In this document: one piece after another, positions 25,891-36,814 of the stretch
Layout: every line of letters starts with the position of its first letter
Position numbering within the stretch: the first letter of the stretch is position 1
DNA from: an uncultured Saprospirales bacterium
GTDB taxonomy: Bacteria; Bacteroidota; Bacteroidia; Chitinophagales; JADIYW01
NCBI GenBank assembly: GCA_938008535.1
Contig: CALLKF010000097.1
Coordinates: forward strand, 8,839-72,838
Direction of reading: 5' to 3'
Length of the DNA stretch: 64,000 nt
Translations under genes and position numbers: made by a program
The notes under the pieces: generated by a model
Told to the model about the DNA's origin: nothing
Databases searched by the model: none
What the model saw: only the letters and a program-made list of their open reading frames with translations

Positions 25891-26061
25891 AAGGTATAAA
25901 AATAAAAAAAAATCTTAACATATAACGTTGCCATTTTTAAATAGTTTATAAAAAGCAAGATTTATCTAACTAAAACCAAATTATTGATACTTTTGTAAGC
26001 AGAACATTGAATGCATTTTTGTTTTAAGAATAAAGTACAACCGTATTTAGCATAAAAGAGT

Positions 26062-27918
26062 ATGAATACATTACAGGTTATTGATTATTTCAAAAAAAAG
26101 AAAGTACAATACGCAATAATATTGTTAGTTATTATATTATTGTATTTAAAAACTATTTATTACGATTTTAATTTAGACGATTATATAATTACTGACACAC
26201 TTGCTGGAAAAGTAAATTCATTCCGAGATTTATTTGAAATCCTGAAATTACCTTATAATCATACGGATTACAGACCAATTGTGTTTTTGAGTTATGGTAT
26301 TGAGCAACTTATATTTGGCTCTATTCAACCAACTATTTCGCACAGCATTAATGTTATTTTGTATTTTCTGATTTGCATTTCTGCTCTAAAATTATTCAGT
26401 TTATTGTTTGATAGCGAATACAATTTATTGCTTTTTGCAACAGTAATTTTATTTTGCGTGCATCCATTAAATACTGAAGTAGTTTGCAGTTTAAAATGTC
26501 GTGACAATTTACTCAGTATGTTGTTTGGTTTAAACGCAACGATTTTTTTTATTCTTTTTTTACGGCAAAATAATTTCAGAATTTTATACATTTTAGCATG
26601 TATCTTATTTTCATTCATTGCGTTGCTATCAAAAATGGATGCAGTTGGTTTTTTATTATTTGTGGTTGCTTATTTAGTAATTTATAAAAGAGAAAAAAAG
26701 TTAGTGTATGTATTGATTTCATTCGTTGCAGTTATTGCTATTATAAATATTATTGGCAGTATTCAAAAAGTGGCGTTTGAAGCACCCATTTCAGAAGCAT
26801 TGAAAGGAAAAGTTACTTTTACAGAAAATCCGTTAGCTCTTGATTTTACTATAGCGAACAGATGCATTGCATTCATTAATACTACTTGTTTCTACTTTAC
26901 TAAGCTACTACCAATTTCTGGTTTCAGATATTATTATGGTTACAATTATTATGCAATCTTATCTACAAATTCAGTCTTATTTTTTGGTGGAATATTAATG
27001 ATTGTTTTTTTTATTTTGTTGTTGATTTTTGCCATTCAAAAACAATATAACATGTTAATACTATCTATAATTGGTGTTTTTTTAGGTTCATTGTATGCCT
27101 TAAATTTTATTACACCAGTTGCAGGAATTGTTGCCGACAGATATGTTTTCATCTCAAATTTATTTTTTTGTTTGTTTGTGGTTAGTTTTATGCAACTTAT
27201 TTTAAGTTACCTCAATAAAACTGAGCTCTTACGACACGTTCTTATTTTTATTGGAATTATTTTTTGCACGATGAGTTTTTTGCGAATTCCTGCATGGAAA
27301 AACTTTAAAACCTTAATTGATACAGATGCACCAAAACTATATACTTCTTACGAAGCAATGCGCATCGCTGCAGGTGCTTATTACAAAGAATTTGAAACAG
27401 AAAAAGACGACAACATCCGAAAAGAATATTTAGAAAAATCAATTTTTTACGCTGAAAAAGGTGTGCAAGTATATCCGAAAAATTATTTACTTTTTTTGTT
27501 TTTAGGTCAATATTATTTCAAAGCCAATCAACCAGAAAATGCCATTAAAGCATTAAAAAAATCTATCCAAAATGATATATCAACGATTGATGCGTTTGTT
27601 TATTTAGGTGATGTTTATTATTCAATTAAAAAAACAGACAGTGCATTATTTTACTATAAAAACGGTTTAAGTGTAGAACCAACATCGCAGGTTTTAATCA
27701 ATAATATTTCATCTGTTTATTATGAAATGAACGACAAAGAAAACTGCTTAAAATTCAACGATGAGTTGCTTGCAAAAGATTCTACTATTTTTGCAGCACA
27801 TGAAAATTTAGGTTATTTTTATATCAATAACAATGACACTATTAAGGCAATTGATTACTTCAAGAAGGCAATCAAATATGGCTTAGACGCAAATTCATTA
27901 CCAATCAAGGTTCAATAG
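26062..27918 (+). CDS. TMTC-like GT-C glycosyltransferase with TPR repeats
   Basis: 618 residues. The N-terminal two thirds hold about ten membrane helices. The first loop has YYDFNLDDYIITD, where the Asp pair matches the GT-C catalytic motif, and VVCSLKCRDNLLSMLFGLNA matches the loop of TMTC O-mannosyltransferases. From about residue 450, TPR units follow (AEKGVQVYPKNYLLFLFLGQYYFKANQPENAI, DAFVYLGDVYYSIKKTDSALFYYKNGL, AHENLGYFYINNNDTIKAIDYFKKAI). It likely transfers a sugar from a lipid carrier to an exported acceptor. A TACTTTTG element lies at 25988-25995. Confidence 0.82.
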   Translation: MNTLQVIDYFKKKKVQYAIILLVIILLYLKTIYYDFNLDDYIITDTLAGKVNSFRDLFEILKLPYNHTDYRPIVFLSYGIEQLIFGSIQPTISHSINVILYFLICISALKLFSLLFDSEYNLLLFATVILFCVHPLNTEVVCSLKCRDNLLSMLFGLNATIFFILFLRQNNFRILYILACILFSFIALLSKMDAVGFLLFVVAYLVIYKREKKLVYVLISFVAVIAIINIIGSIQKVAFEAPISEALKGKVTFTENPLALDFTIANRCIAFINTTCFYFTKLLPISGFRYYYGYNYYAILSTNSVLFFGGILMIVFFILLLIFAIQKQYNMLILSIIGVFLGSLYALNFITPVAGIVADRYVFISNLFFCLFVVSFMQLILSYLNKTELLRHVLIFIGIIFCTMSFLRIPAWKNFKTLIDTDAPKLYTSYEAMRIAAGAYYKEFETEKDDNIRKEYLEKSIFYAEKGVQVYPKNYLLFLFLGQYYFKANQPENAIKALKKSIQNDISTIDAFVYLGDVYYSIKKTDSALFYYKNGLSVEPTSQVLINNISSVYYEMNDKENCLKFNDELLAKDSTIFAAHENLGYFYINNNDTIKAIDYFKKAIKYGLDANSLPIKVQ

Positions 27919-27924
27919 AAATAA

Positions 27925-27958
27925 AAAAATCTCGACAGTAATTGTCGAGATTTTTTTT
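27925..27958. terminator. Bidirectional terminator between convergent genes
   Basis: AAAATCTCGACA and TGTCGAGATTTT pair as a 12-bp stem around the loop GTAAT, flanked by A- and T-runs. It lies 7 bases after the glycosyltransferase stop and 20 before the giant-protein stop, so it serves both. Confidence 0.9.
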
Positions 27959-27978
27959 GAATGAAATGTTTTAATTAA

Positions 27979-30900
27979 TTATTCTTTCACAAATTTAGAG
28001 TTGAATCTTTCACCGCTATCTGTGTTTTGCAATTTAATGATATACATACCTTTTGCATAATCAATTGCATCAACAACAATCGTATGAATTCCAGCGTCTA
28101 ATTTAAATTGATTGTTCATCATAGACTGACCAATTGCATTAAATATGTTTAAATTCAATTGTTGTTCTGCACCAGCTTGATAAACAATATTTAATTTATC
28201 ATTTGTTGGATTAGGATACACATTTAAAATGCCATCTGTAATTTCTGATTGCGCTACTTTAATCAAAATAACATCAGAATATTTGGATTGACCATCAATA
28301 TCAACCATTTTTAAACGATAGTAATTATTGCCAGTTACAGGATGTTCATCATTCAATGTGTAATCACGTGGCGTACTACTATTGCCAGCTGCTGGTCGTT
28401 CGCCTATGTAATTAAAGTTAGTGCCGTCTAAACTTTTTTCAACTTCAAATTTCAATGAATTTCGTTCAGAAGAAGTAGTCCAATTTAACACATTCAATGC
28501 ACCATCGTTATAACCAGTAAACGTTGTTAATTCAATTGGCAACACAGTTGTAGGATTTTGTGTTGATTTTATAATAATTACTTGTCCAGACGAAGCACAA
28601 CCTGCTGTGTTTTCATCACTAATAATTTGCATTACATATGTATTACAAGCAGGCAATATATAAGTTTGATTAAAGTTGGTAGCGGTTGTTCCACCAGATA
28701 CTTCTTGGAATACAGCGCAGTTTACTAATAAATCGTTTCCTTGAGAATTAGACCCAACAGGCGCATCACATGGTGTATTGTCTAAGAACAAAGACATAGC
28801 TGTTGCACCGCAACCAACTGCTGTTACAGAGAATACAACAGTAACTGTATCTACTTGTGTTCCATCGCAATCTGTTGTAAATGTGAAATAATTTACAGAA
28901 TTGTTACTACCTGGTAAGCAGTCGTAATATCTTGGTGTAAGATTATTGCCATTTGTATTCATATTCCAGCATTGCGCTTGTCCATATGTAAGTGAATTTG
29001 TACCACAAGTTGTTTTTGGTGGACAATCCACAGAGATACAGAAACCAAATCCAGTATTAGATGGACTTGTTGGTGCATTTTCATTAAATACTTGAACGTA
29101 TAAAGTTTCACCAGGAAATGCTGCTAAAGTATAATCAACATCTGCAGTTAAGCCACCACTACCACAATTTATTTGTTGTAAAGTGCCACTACATCCACCT
29201 GTTGCTCTAAAAATACCAATATTTTCAACCGAGTTATTTAGAGGACCTGGATATTCATCATTACCTTGTATACGAATTCCTGTAGCGTCTAATGGCACGG
29301 TAAATTTAAACCAATAATCATTACAGTTATAATCACCATTGCAACCAATTGCGGTTTGTGTACGCGTTGCATTATCAACATTTGGCGATACTGAGTTATC
29401 AATGCTGTAGTTATTCGTATAATACTGACCATCTGAAGTACATGGACCTTGAGCTTGAGACCTTACAAATTGAGTTACATCAATTGCACCACATGGCTCA
29501 TCATTTAGAGGTGGCGTTGGTGAATTGTCTAAATTTGTCAAATTGAAATTCCAAGTTCCTTTGTCGGTGAATAGATCATTTCCATCAAACTGAATATAGT
29601 ATATTCTTCCAGCCATTAAACATTTTAAATCCCAAGTGGTAGAAACTGAAGTTAATGTATTTGTGTTATCTTCTCTAACTAAACCATTAAATCCAGATAC
29701 ACCACAATTGTAACCAACAGGTGCTAAATATAAACTTGCATTTAATGATAATAATAAGGAACTATAAGATGAAGTATTTAAACGGACTTCTCCAGAAGCT
29801 GGAGCAACGAATTGATACCAAAGCGTTTCATCGTATGCACTTCCGTCAACTGGTGATTGCGGCACAGGTGAAATATTCGGTTCACCAGTTTGCGATGTTG
29901 CACAACGGTTATCTGCTGATTGATTAACACCATTTACTGGAACCGTTGGTGCTGTGCAAATATTATCTGGTAGATAAGTCGAACCAGCAGTGAAACTTAC
30001 TGCAACATTGAAATTAGTTCCAGCATCTAAGCCACCAATGCCGTCCCAACCTTGTATTTGGATGTAGTATGTTTTACCTTCTTCAATCTCCCAACATTCT
30101 AAATTTAAAGACTCGTCGTTTGTAACACTATTTACAGCAGGTGATGCTTTTATTTCAGACATATTGCTAAAAGTTGGTGTTGCGCCAGAACATACGTTGG
30201 TATTTTGCCTATACACCACAATAGAAGCATTGATTGGATCGCCTCCACTATTTGTTACGGAAACATTGTAGGTTCCATCGGTATTACTTGCTGTGAATTT
30301 ATACCATAATGTATGATCGTAATTTCCATCCGTAATATCATTGAAAGGACCATTTATATTTGGCTCTCCAACTTCTTGCGTTGCACAACGATTATCTTGT
30401 AGAGTTGCAGTTTGTGTTGCTGTGGTAGTAAATGTACCAAAGTTTCCATTTGCAACCGTTGCACCAATTCCACAAATATTATCGTTTACAGGAACAGCAT
30501 GTACTGTTGAAGTCAATTCAATATTAAAATTACCGACATCATTTGAACCAATTAAATCGTTACCATCAATTTGTATATAGTATCTTTTTGCAGGATCTAA
30601 ACAAGGCCATGTTTCAGTAACTCGGTCTGTTGTTCCAATTGTATTTAATGCTAAACCTGAACCAGAAGCAATCTCATTTAATTGCGACCAACTTGGAATA
30701 TCTGCTGGTAAACCACCACAAGAAATATTTGCAGTACCTATTTTTTCGTACAATACGTAGTTGACGCCACCGTTAATTCCAGAAGTTGGTTCCAATACCA
30801 TTGTTACATCTGCTGATGCAGGCACAGTAAATGTAAACCAAACTGTTTCATCATAATTATTAGATTCCACATCATCACCTGAGCCACCCATATTATCTGA

Positions 30901-33900
30901 AGTATTTGGCTCACCAGATTCTTCCCAAGCACATTTGTTTGTTCTACCTAAAACACCTGTTGGAATTGACAAATTTTCTGCATTACAAATTAAATCGTTT
31001 GAAGATCCTGGATTTCCAGAACCATCATCTGTAACGGTAACAATAAAACTACCTTGATCTGTTGCAATATCATTTCCATCTACTTGAATCCAATATTTTG
31101 TATTTGGTAATAAACAAGTAAATGAATTTGTAACCGATGCATTATTTAATAAGTTATCAGCCGAACTACCTTCTTGAATTAATTTTCCGCTTGGAGCAGA
31201 TGTAGTTCTGTAATAAGCACCTGTACCATCGTTATAATACAATTTAAAATTTGGTTTAATAACTTCTGAGGTTACAGCAGGATCGTCTGCAACAATAATT
31301 GTAATTACACCAGGTTTAGAAGGCGTTGTAAAATAATACCAAACAGTTTCATCTTCATTAGAGTTGGTATGATCTGTTTGATCTAATCCACAATAATCAG
31401 CATTTTCACCTGTTTCGCAAGTTGCACAACGGTTGTGACCATTAATAGTTAATGAACCAGCAGCAGTTAATATTCCATCAATTGGAGCCACGTTATCTAC
31501 AGGAATTGCATTTGCCAAATCATCATTGATTGGTCTTCCAGTTCCTACACCTAAATCTCTTACAGTTAAATTGTAGTAAAAATTATCTGTAAATGTTGGA
31601 ACTGTAATTCCAAATAAGCTAGCATCACCACCATCAACCTGAATATAATAAGTAGTATTCGGCGAGACACAAGGCAAAGTAACTTTTGCAGAGTCAATAG
31701 TAACAGTTCCTAAAAGTGTGGCAAAACCAGAATTGCTTGCGACTTCACCTAATCCAGAAAAAGGACTTATTGAACAAGGTGTTGAACAAGTGCTACATGT
31801 AGGTGAGAATTTATATACTGTGATGGAAGGAACTGCGTTAAATCCACCAATACCGATTAATGATTGTAAGACAACTTGAACTGCACCTGGATTAGCACTT
31901 GTTGTAAATTTATGCCACATTGTCTCATCATATTCAGGTTCGTTTTGCACTGCTGATTGAGTAGTGTTCGGTTCGCCTTGTTGTTGTGTAGCACAAATAT
32001 TATTTTGATTTAATAGACTTAGAGAAGAACCTGTAGTAAGGTTGCCACTTCCAACATTTGTTGCACCGCAAATATCATCATTAGTTTGGAAGTTGAGATT
32101 AATGTTACTCATCGAAATAGAAATATCAAAATCACCTTGATCAGAACCAAATAATGGACAAGTACTAGTTCCTAAAACACGCAACATATAACGAGTGTTT
32201 GCTTTAGGACAAGTAATTTTAATTTCTTCTTCTCTTGGTGATAAAATATTAAATACTTTTCCTTCACCAACTCTTAATAAGTTATTGAATTGAGAATTGG
32301 TGGTTGCTTGTGTATTGCAAGATGCAGTTGTAAAATTACCATTGTACTCATATAAATCTAAATCAGGATCGAAGCAAATTCCAGATGGATTGGTAACTCT
32401 AATGGTGATATCACCTGGACGCAATGGACCTAAGGATGGGCCAGTATTAAATGTGTACCAAACTGTTGGATCACTACCTTGATCAAATGGATTTAAATCC
32501 CAACCGTTTGCTTCTGGTTCGTTTTGTTCCGCAGTTGCACATCTATTATTATGAGTAAAATTGATAGTTTCACCAGGATTTAAAAATGTATTTTGGTTGA
32601 AAATATTTAAAGTTCCACCAGCGTTATATACCTGATGTGCTTGACATATTCTATCATTTCCACCTGGTTGAGATGTAACTGGTGTAGAATAGTTTACATT
32701 AGATGCATACGTTTGTGGAGCAGTTAATGTGGTAATTTTCATTCTAAATTGACCAGTTTCACAATCTGTTCCGGATAATAAAGGACCGCATGTTGTTACA
32801 TTTCGGTTACCATCTACTTGAACCCAATAAGTTCTACCAGGAACCAAACATTCTACTGTTATTTCCTCATCATCAGAATTAGCAATTCCAAAAATTGCTG
32901 GATCGTAATCTTGATCGAATTTATAACCGCCTGATTGAATGTTTGCACAATTTTGACTTGGAATATCAAAGATGGCAAGACCTAAATCAATATCATCTAC
33001 ACCACCGTCTTCAATAGCTTCAATTTTAACTTTACCTGTTGCAGGTGCAACAAATTTAAACCATAATGTATGTTCCACGTCGAAATTGAACAATGTGCCT
33101 GCAATTTCATGTGCTACTTTTCCATTTCCTTCATATGATTGGTCAATAGTTGCACATTCGTTATTAAATGGAATTGGTGAATTATAAACAGAACCTGCAG
33201 CATTTCCAATTGGTGTCATATTATATGCCATGCAAATTGAATCATTAGTTGAAGCTGGAATTCCGTTTAATGCTTGAACAGAGATTCTAAAGTCACCTTC
33301 GATATCTTCCACATCTGCACCACAAGTATAACCTGCATCGCCATCTATCATTATATAGTATGTTTTACCCGGAATCAAACATCTAGATACCATGTACTCA
33401 TCAAACCCGCATGAACCAACACAAGGCACACAAATTCCAGTGTAATCTTCGGAATTTAATGGATCAATTTCAACAGCACCGCCATCAAAACCATTTCCAC
33501 TTCCAATTTCTGAGAATCTATTTTTATCGAAGCAATTTGTTGGTGTTTCATACAATGCTAACTGAAGATTGATATCATCATGATAATCTGCATCACCTTT
33601 AATTTGAGCAATATTTTCGGCTCTTATTTTAACTTTACCGCTAGCTGGCGCTACAAAGCTTGCCCAGACTGTTTTATCTGTTGATGCATTTCGTCCACGC
33701 CAAACAGACGGAATTGGATCATTTATGGATGTTGCACAACGATTTGTCATATTAGTCCAATTTAATGAACCATAAGCTGTAGCAGAGGCGTTTACTGTAA
33801 GTAATTGTGAAAAACATGGTTCATCATGTTTTAATGTTGAATTTGGAACACCTAAAGACGTGAATGGAGTTCCCACATCACCGGGTGAAGCTGAATTATA

Positions 33901-36789
33901 TAATCCTAAACCTGCATCTAAAACTTGCATTTTAAAATAACCACTGATACAATCTCCTGCATCAATTAAATCACAAGTTGCCCAATCACCACCATCTACC
34001 TGTATATAATAATATTTATTTGGATCTAAACAAGTGGCAATTAAACTATTACCTTCATTACATGTGGCTGAATTTCCGCAAGTATTATAGATGTCATAAG
34101 GGAAAAATCCACCTAAGAAGCAGTTTGTAAAACCGGTTTGTTGCTCAGACAATTCACAAACGCCGTGATCTTGAGAAATAATTGGAGTCCATAAGAATCT
34201 TGGATCTGAACAATGCGCATTCGTACCATCACCTAAAATTGGTTCCCAAATAGCAATTTGTAAATCTAAATCATCATCAACTCCACTTGGCTGACCCGAA
34301 GGTGCTGATTGTGCTAAAATTTTCACAGATCCAGACAATGGTGGTTTAAATCTGAACCACACATCTCTATCTAAAGGTTGTGTAAAATCAGCACGCCATG
34401 GGAAATCTGGTGTTGCGCAAAAATTATCAAATATGTTTGTACCGTTTCCATTAGCATTCGTGCTATAGCTTAATGCACCTGCTACATAAGTACCACCTAA
34501 ATCAATGGCACCGCATATGGTATCATTTATTGGAGCACCACCTAAACCTGGCGCAGTAGAAATTTTATGTGTGCCATTATCAAAAGACCATAAACCTTCG
34601 TAACAAGTTGAAATAAAACCTGCATCTGTTACTTGAACATAATAGGTGGTATTTGGTTCTGGACATTTAAGACGGAACATGTCGTCGTAACATGGTGCGC
34701 CAAAGCCAATTCCTGTTGTATGATCACATAAATCACCTGAGATATTCATTTCGTCTTGTAATACTAAATTGCCACCAACTGGACAAGCAAATGATGATGT
34801 ATTTTTAAAGAAGGAAACTTCGGAATTAAATGTAGATCCAAGTAGACAAGCACCACCTCTATTTCCGTTTCCAAAAACATCATCATTATTATACCAATAA
34901 ATCCAGTCTGGCACAGTATTTCCTGTGATAAATTTATACCAAACTGTTGCGCTGTGTGATCCAGAAGTTCCAGGTCCACCAGGTGTTGCATTCGGTTCAC
35001 CAGGTTCGCCAGATGCACATTTATTGGTATGTGGCAAATTAAAATATGGTGCACCAGAAAATTTAGAACTGCTTGTCCAATTTACACCAGTTGGATTTCC
35101 TGCTGCTGTGCCAGTTTGAGTAATTATGCCTAAATCGGTGGCACCACAAATATTATCGGATGGTCTAAATGCATCTTTTCTAACTCTAATAGAAAAATCG
35201 ATATACTCATCAGGCCAAGGCGTAGAAGCATGATCGACTTGAATATAATAGGTAGAACTTGGTTCAAGACAAAGCAGATTCACACTTGCATCACCAAAAT
35301 CCAAATTTTGAGTATAATCTAAATTTGAGAGATTAGCGAAACTCGCTCCGTTTTCTGGAGAACAAGTTCGCGTAGTTGCTGATGTTTCTCTATATACAGC
35401 AAATGTTGGCCATGATGTTGAAGCCGAACTTGATAAGCGGTTTACTTCGATTGCGTAAGTATGTTGTAAAGTGGTGCTACCTGCTGGTGGTGCTGGTGTG
35501 GTAAATTTGTACCAAACAGATTTATCTACACCTTGTACAGGAAATACATCAGGTTCACCAGATGCTACTGTAGCACAAGCATTTGATTGATTATTGATAA
35601 ATAAATCAGTATTTGTCGTGTTTGATAATGGTGCTGGGTAAGCGTCTAAACTTAATGCATTACAAATCTTATCTGGACCAGCAGAACGGCCATTATCAGT
35701 AACATTTAAATTAAATCTTCCTTGATCGCAGGTACCTAAACAGCCAACCTGAACACCTGGTGTACAAATTTCTACTTGTACATAATAGGTTCTGTTAGGC
35801 AATGGACATTTAATATCTATATCGCTTAAATCTAAGCCAGTGCTACCGACTTGTGTAAGTTGAGTAAAATGATTGGAAGAATAAGTAAATGGACAATCTG
35901 TTAGATTATCTGGGTCAGAGTTTAGAAGATATACTTTACACCATGCAGCAACTGTTTCACCAAATAAACAAGCACCACCAGATCCAGAGCCTCCAATTGC
36001 TGATGCATCCACGTTAATATTTGTTCCTGGATTTGGACCAGTTTTAAATTTCATCCAGACGCTTTCGTCTCCAGAACCAATATTTGGTTCATAGGCTGCA
36101 CAGATGTCTTCATGTGAATATCCATAATTATTAAAATTATTTCGAATTAGTGTGCTTCCTAAACCGAGTGTTCCTAAATTATTTGCACCACAAATGTAGT
36201 CATCGCTGGCTTGAGATCGCCAGTTGCCAGAAACTTCCCATTGATAGGTGACGGTTATAGTTCCACCGCAATTGCCATTTCCATCGTAATTAGCATTATA
36301 GTTACAAGTTGCTGTATATGATCCGTATGTGCCGTTTACATTTACTGGAAATGCTCTATTTACGTTAACTCTACAAATTAAATCACTCACAACATTTGCG
36401 AAGCCACCACCAATACATGCATCTGCGCAATCTTCGTCCCAACCTTCTACATTAAAATCAATATTTCCAGAAGGCCATTGGCAACCATAATCATAGTTTT
36501 GGTCAAAAGCAACAAAATTTGGTGCAATGGAGTTGTTGTTATTATCATCGCTTAAATTATAGCAATCTTCATTTACATCTGTTCCACCATCATCAATATC
36601 AAAAACCCAATCTAATCGGTTGTTTGAAAGTCCAATACAGTTAGCATCACAGTCTGTTCCAGCTGATGTTGCTGCAGAAATATTGGTAATTCTTAACTTA
36701 AGATTTTTTTGTGCAAACGTATTATTTGACAATAGTAAAAAACAACAAAATAAAAGAAGATAAGATATTTTAGTGTATATATTTTTCAT
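27979..36789 (-). CDS. Giant T9SS-exported repeat protein (2936 residues)
   Basis: The signal peptide is MKNIYTKISYLLLFCCFLLLSNNTFA. A unique N-terminal region of about 190 residues precedes about 13 related modules of 150-210 residues. Each begins (N/D)D-ICGA-LG, then CAT--GEPN, (V/M)WYKF--P, C-P--YYIQVDG and G-F-I-V-D. The module resembles the PPC-like beta-sandwich of secreted Bacteroidota proteins. From LPIELTTFTG a linker domain leads to a T9SS type A tail (VYPNPTNDKLNI ... KGMYIIKLQN). It is probably a long filamentous surface or matrix protein. Ligand and enzymatic activity are unknown. The small secreted gene 25 bases upstream shares its transcript. Confidence 0.93.
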   Translation of the reverse strand: MKNIYTKISYLLLFCCFLLLSNNTFAQKNLKLRITNISAATSAGTDCDANCIGLSNNRLDWVFDIDDGGTDVNEDCYNLSDDNNNNSIAPNFVAFDQNYDYGCQWPSGNIDFNVEGWDEDCADACIGGGFANVVSDLICRVNVNRAFPVNVNGTYGSYTATCNYNANYDGNGNCGGTITVTYQWEVSGNWRSQASDDYICGANNLGTLGLGSTLIRNNFNNYGYSHEDICAAYEPNIGSGDESVWMKFKTGPNPGTNINVDASAIGGSGSGGACLFGETVAAWCKVYLLNSDPDNLTDCPFTYSSNHFTQLTQVGSTGLDLSDIDIKCPLPNRTYYVQVEICTPGVQVGCLGTCDQGRFNLNVTDNGRSAGPDKICNALSLDAYPAPLSNTTNTDLFINNQSNACATVASGEPDVFPVQGVDKSVWYKFTTPAPPAGSTTLQHTYAIEVNRLSSSASTSWPTFAVYRETSATTRTCSPENGASFANLSNLDYTQNLDFGDASVNLLCLEPSSTYYIQVDHASTPWPDEYIDFSIRVRKDAFRPSDNICGATDLGIITQTGTAAGNPTGVNWTSSSKFSGAPYFNLPHTNKCASGEPGEPNATPGGPGTSGSHSATVWYKFITGNTVPDWIYWYNNDDVFGNGNRGGACLLGSTFNSEVSFFKNTSSFACPVGGNLVLQDEMNISGDLCDHTTGIGFGAPCYDDMFRLKCPEPNTTYYVQVTDAGFISTCYEGLWSFDNGTHKISTAPGLGGAPINDTICGAIDLGGTYVAGALSYSTNANGNGTNIFDNFCATPDFPWRADFTQPLDRDVWFRFKPPLSGSVKILAQSAPSGQPSGVDDDLDLQIAIWEPILGDGTNAHCSDPRFLWTPIISQDHGVCELSEQQTGFTNCFLGGFFPYDIYNTCGNSATCNEGNSLIATCLDPNKYYYIQVDGGDWATCDLIDAGDCISGYFKMQVLDAGLGLYNSASPGDVGTPFTSLGVPNSTLKHDEPCFSQLLTVNASATAYGSLNWTNMTNRCATSINDPIPSVWRGRNASTDKTVWASFVAPASGKVKIRAENIAQIKGDADYHDDINLQLALYETPTNCFDKNRFSEIGSGNGFDGGAVEIDPLNSEDYTGICVPCVGSCGFDEYMVSRCLIPGKTYYIMIDGDAGYTCGADVEDIEGDFRISVQALNGIPASTNDSICMAYNMTPIGNAAGSVYNSPIPFNNECATIDQSYEGNGKVAHEIAGTLFNFDVEHTLWFKFVAPATGKVKIEAIEDGGVDDIDLGLAIFDIPSQNCANIQSGGYKFDQDYDPAIFGIANSDDEEITVECLVPGRTYWVQVDGNRNVTTCGPLLSGTDCETGQFRMKITTLTAPQTYASNVNYSTPVTSQPGGNDRICQAHQVYNAGGTLNIFNQNTFLNPGETINFTHNNRCATAEQNEPEANGWDLNPFDQGSDPTVWYTFNTGPSLGPLRPGDITIRVTNPSGICFDPDLDLYEYNGNFTTASCNTQATTNSQFNNLLRVGEGKVFNILSPREEEIKITCPKANTRYMLRVLGTSTCPLFGSDQGDFDISISMSNINLNFQTNDDICGATNVGSGNLTTGSSLSLLNQNNICATQQQGEPNTTQSAVQNEPEYDETMWHKFTTSANPGAVQVVLQSLIGIGGFNAVPSITVYKFSPTCSTCSTPCSISPFSGLGEVASNSGFATLLGTVTIDSAKVTLPCVSPNTTYYIQVDGGDASLFGITVPTFTDNFYYNLTVRDLGVGTGRPINDDLANAIPVDNVAPIDGILTAAGSLTINGHNRCATCETGENADYCGLDQTDHTNSNEDETVWYYFTTPSKPGVITIIVADDPAVTSEVIKPNFKLYYNDGTGAYYRTTSAPSGKLIQEGSSADNLLNNASVTNSFTCLLPNTKYWIQVDGNDIATDQGSFIVTVTDDGSGNPGSSNDLICNAENLSIPTGVLGRTNKCAWEESGEPNTSDNMGGSGDDVESNNYDETVWFTFTVPASADVTMVLEPTSGINGGVNYVLYEKIGTANISCGGLPADIPSWSQLNEIASGSGLALNTIGTTDRVTETWPCLDPAKRYYIQIDGNDLIGSNDVGNFNIELTSTVHAVPVNDNICGIGATVANGNFGTFTTTATQTATLQDNRCATQEVGEPNINGPFNDITDGNYDHTLWYKFTASNTDGTYNVSVTNSGGDPINASIVVYRQNTNVCSGATPTFSNMSEIKASPAVNSVTNDESLNLECWEIEEGKTYYIQIQGWDGIGGLDAGTNFNVAVSFTAGSTYLPDNICTAPTVPVNGVNQSADNRCATSQTGEPNISPVPQSPVDGSAYDETLWYQFVAPASGEVRLNTSSYSSLLLSLNASLYLAPVGYNCGVSGFNGLVREDNTNTLTSVSTTWDLKCLMAGRIYYIQFDGNDLFTDKGTWNFNLTNLDNSPTPPLNDEPCGAIDVTQFVRSQAQGPCTSDGQYYTNNYSIDNSVSPNVDNATRTQTAIGCNGDYNCNDYWFKFTVPLDATGIRIQGNDEYPGPLNNSVENIGIFRATGGCSGTLQQINCGSGGLTADVDYTLAAFPGETLYVQVFNENAPTSPSNTGFGFCISVDCPPKTTCGTNSLTYGQAQCWNMNTNGNNLTPRYYDCLPGSNNSVNYFTFTTDCDGTQVDTVTVVFSVTAVGCGATAMSLFLDNTPCDAPVGSNSQGNDLLVNCAVFQEVSGGTTATNFNQTYILPACNTYVMQIISDENTAGCASSGQVIIIKSTQNPTTVLPIELTTFTGYNDGALNVLNWTTSSERNSLKFEVEKSLDGTNFNYIGERPAAGNSSTPRDYTLNDEHPVTGNNYYRLKMVDIDGQSKYSDVILIKVAQSEITDGILNVYPNPTNDKLNIVYQAGAEQQLNLNIFNAIGQSMMNNQFKLDAGIHTIVVDAIDYAKGMYIIKLQNTDSGERFNSKFVKE

Positions 36790-36814
36790 ACGAACTGTAT
36801 TAATTGTATTGATA

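Noticed and set aside
28000..36000. Plus-strand reading frames of 60-80 codons inside the giant gene
   Set aside because: They are antisense shadows of a repetitive coding sequence without their own start signals or domains.
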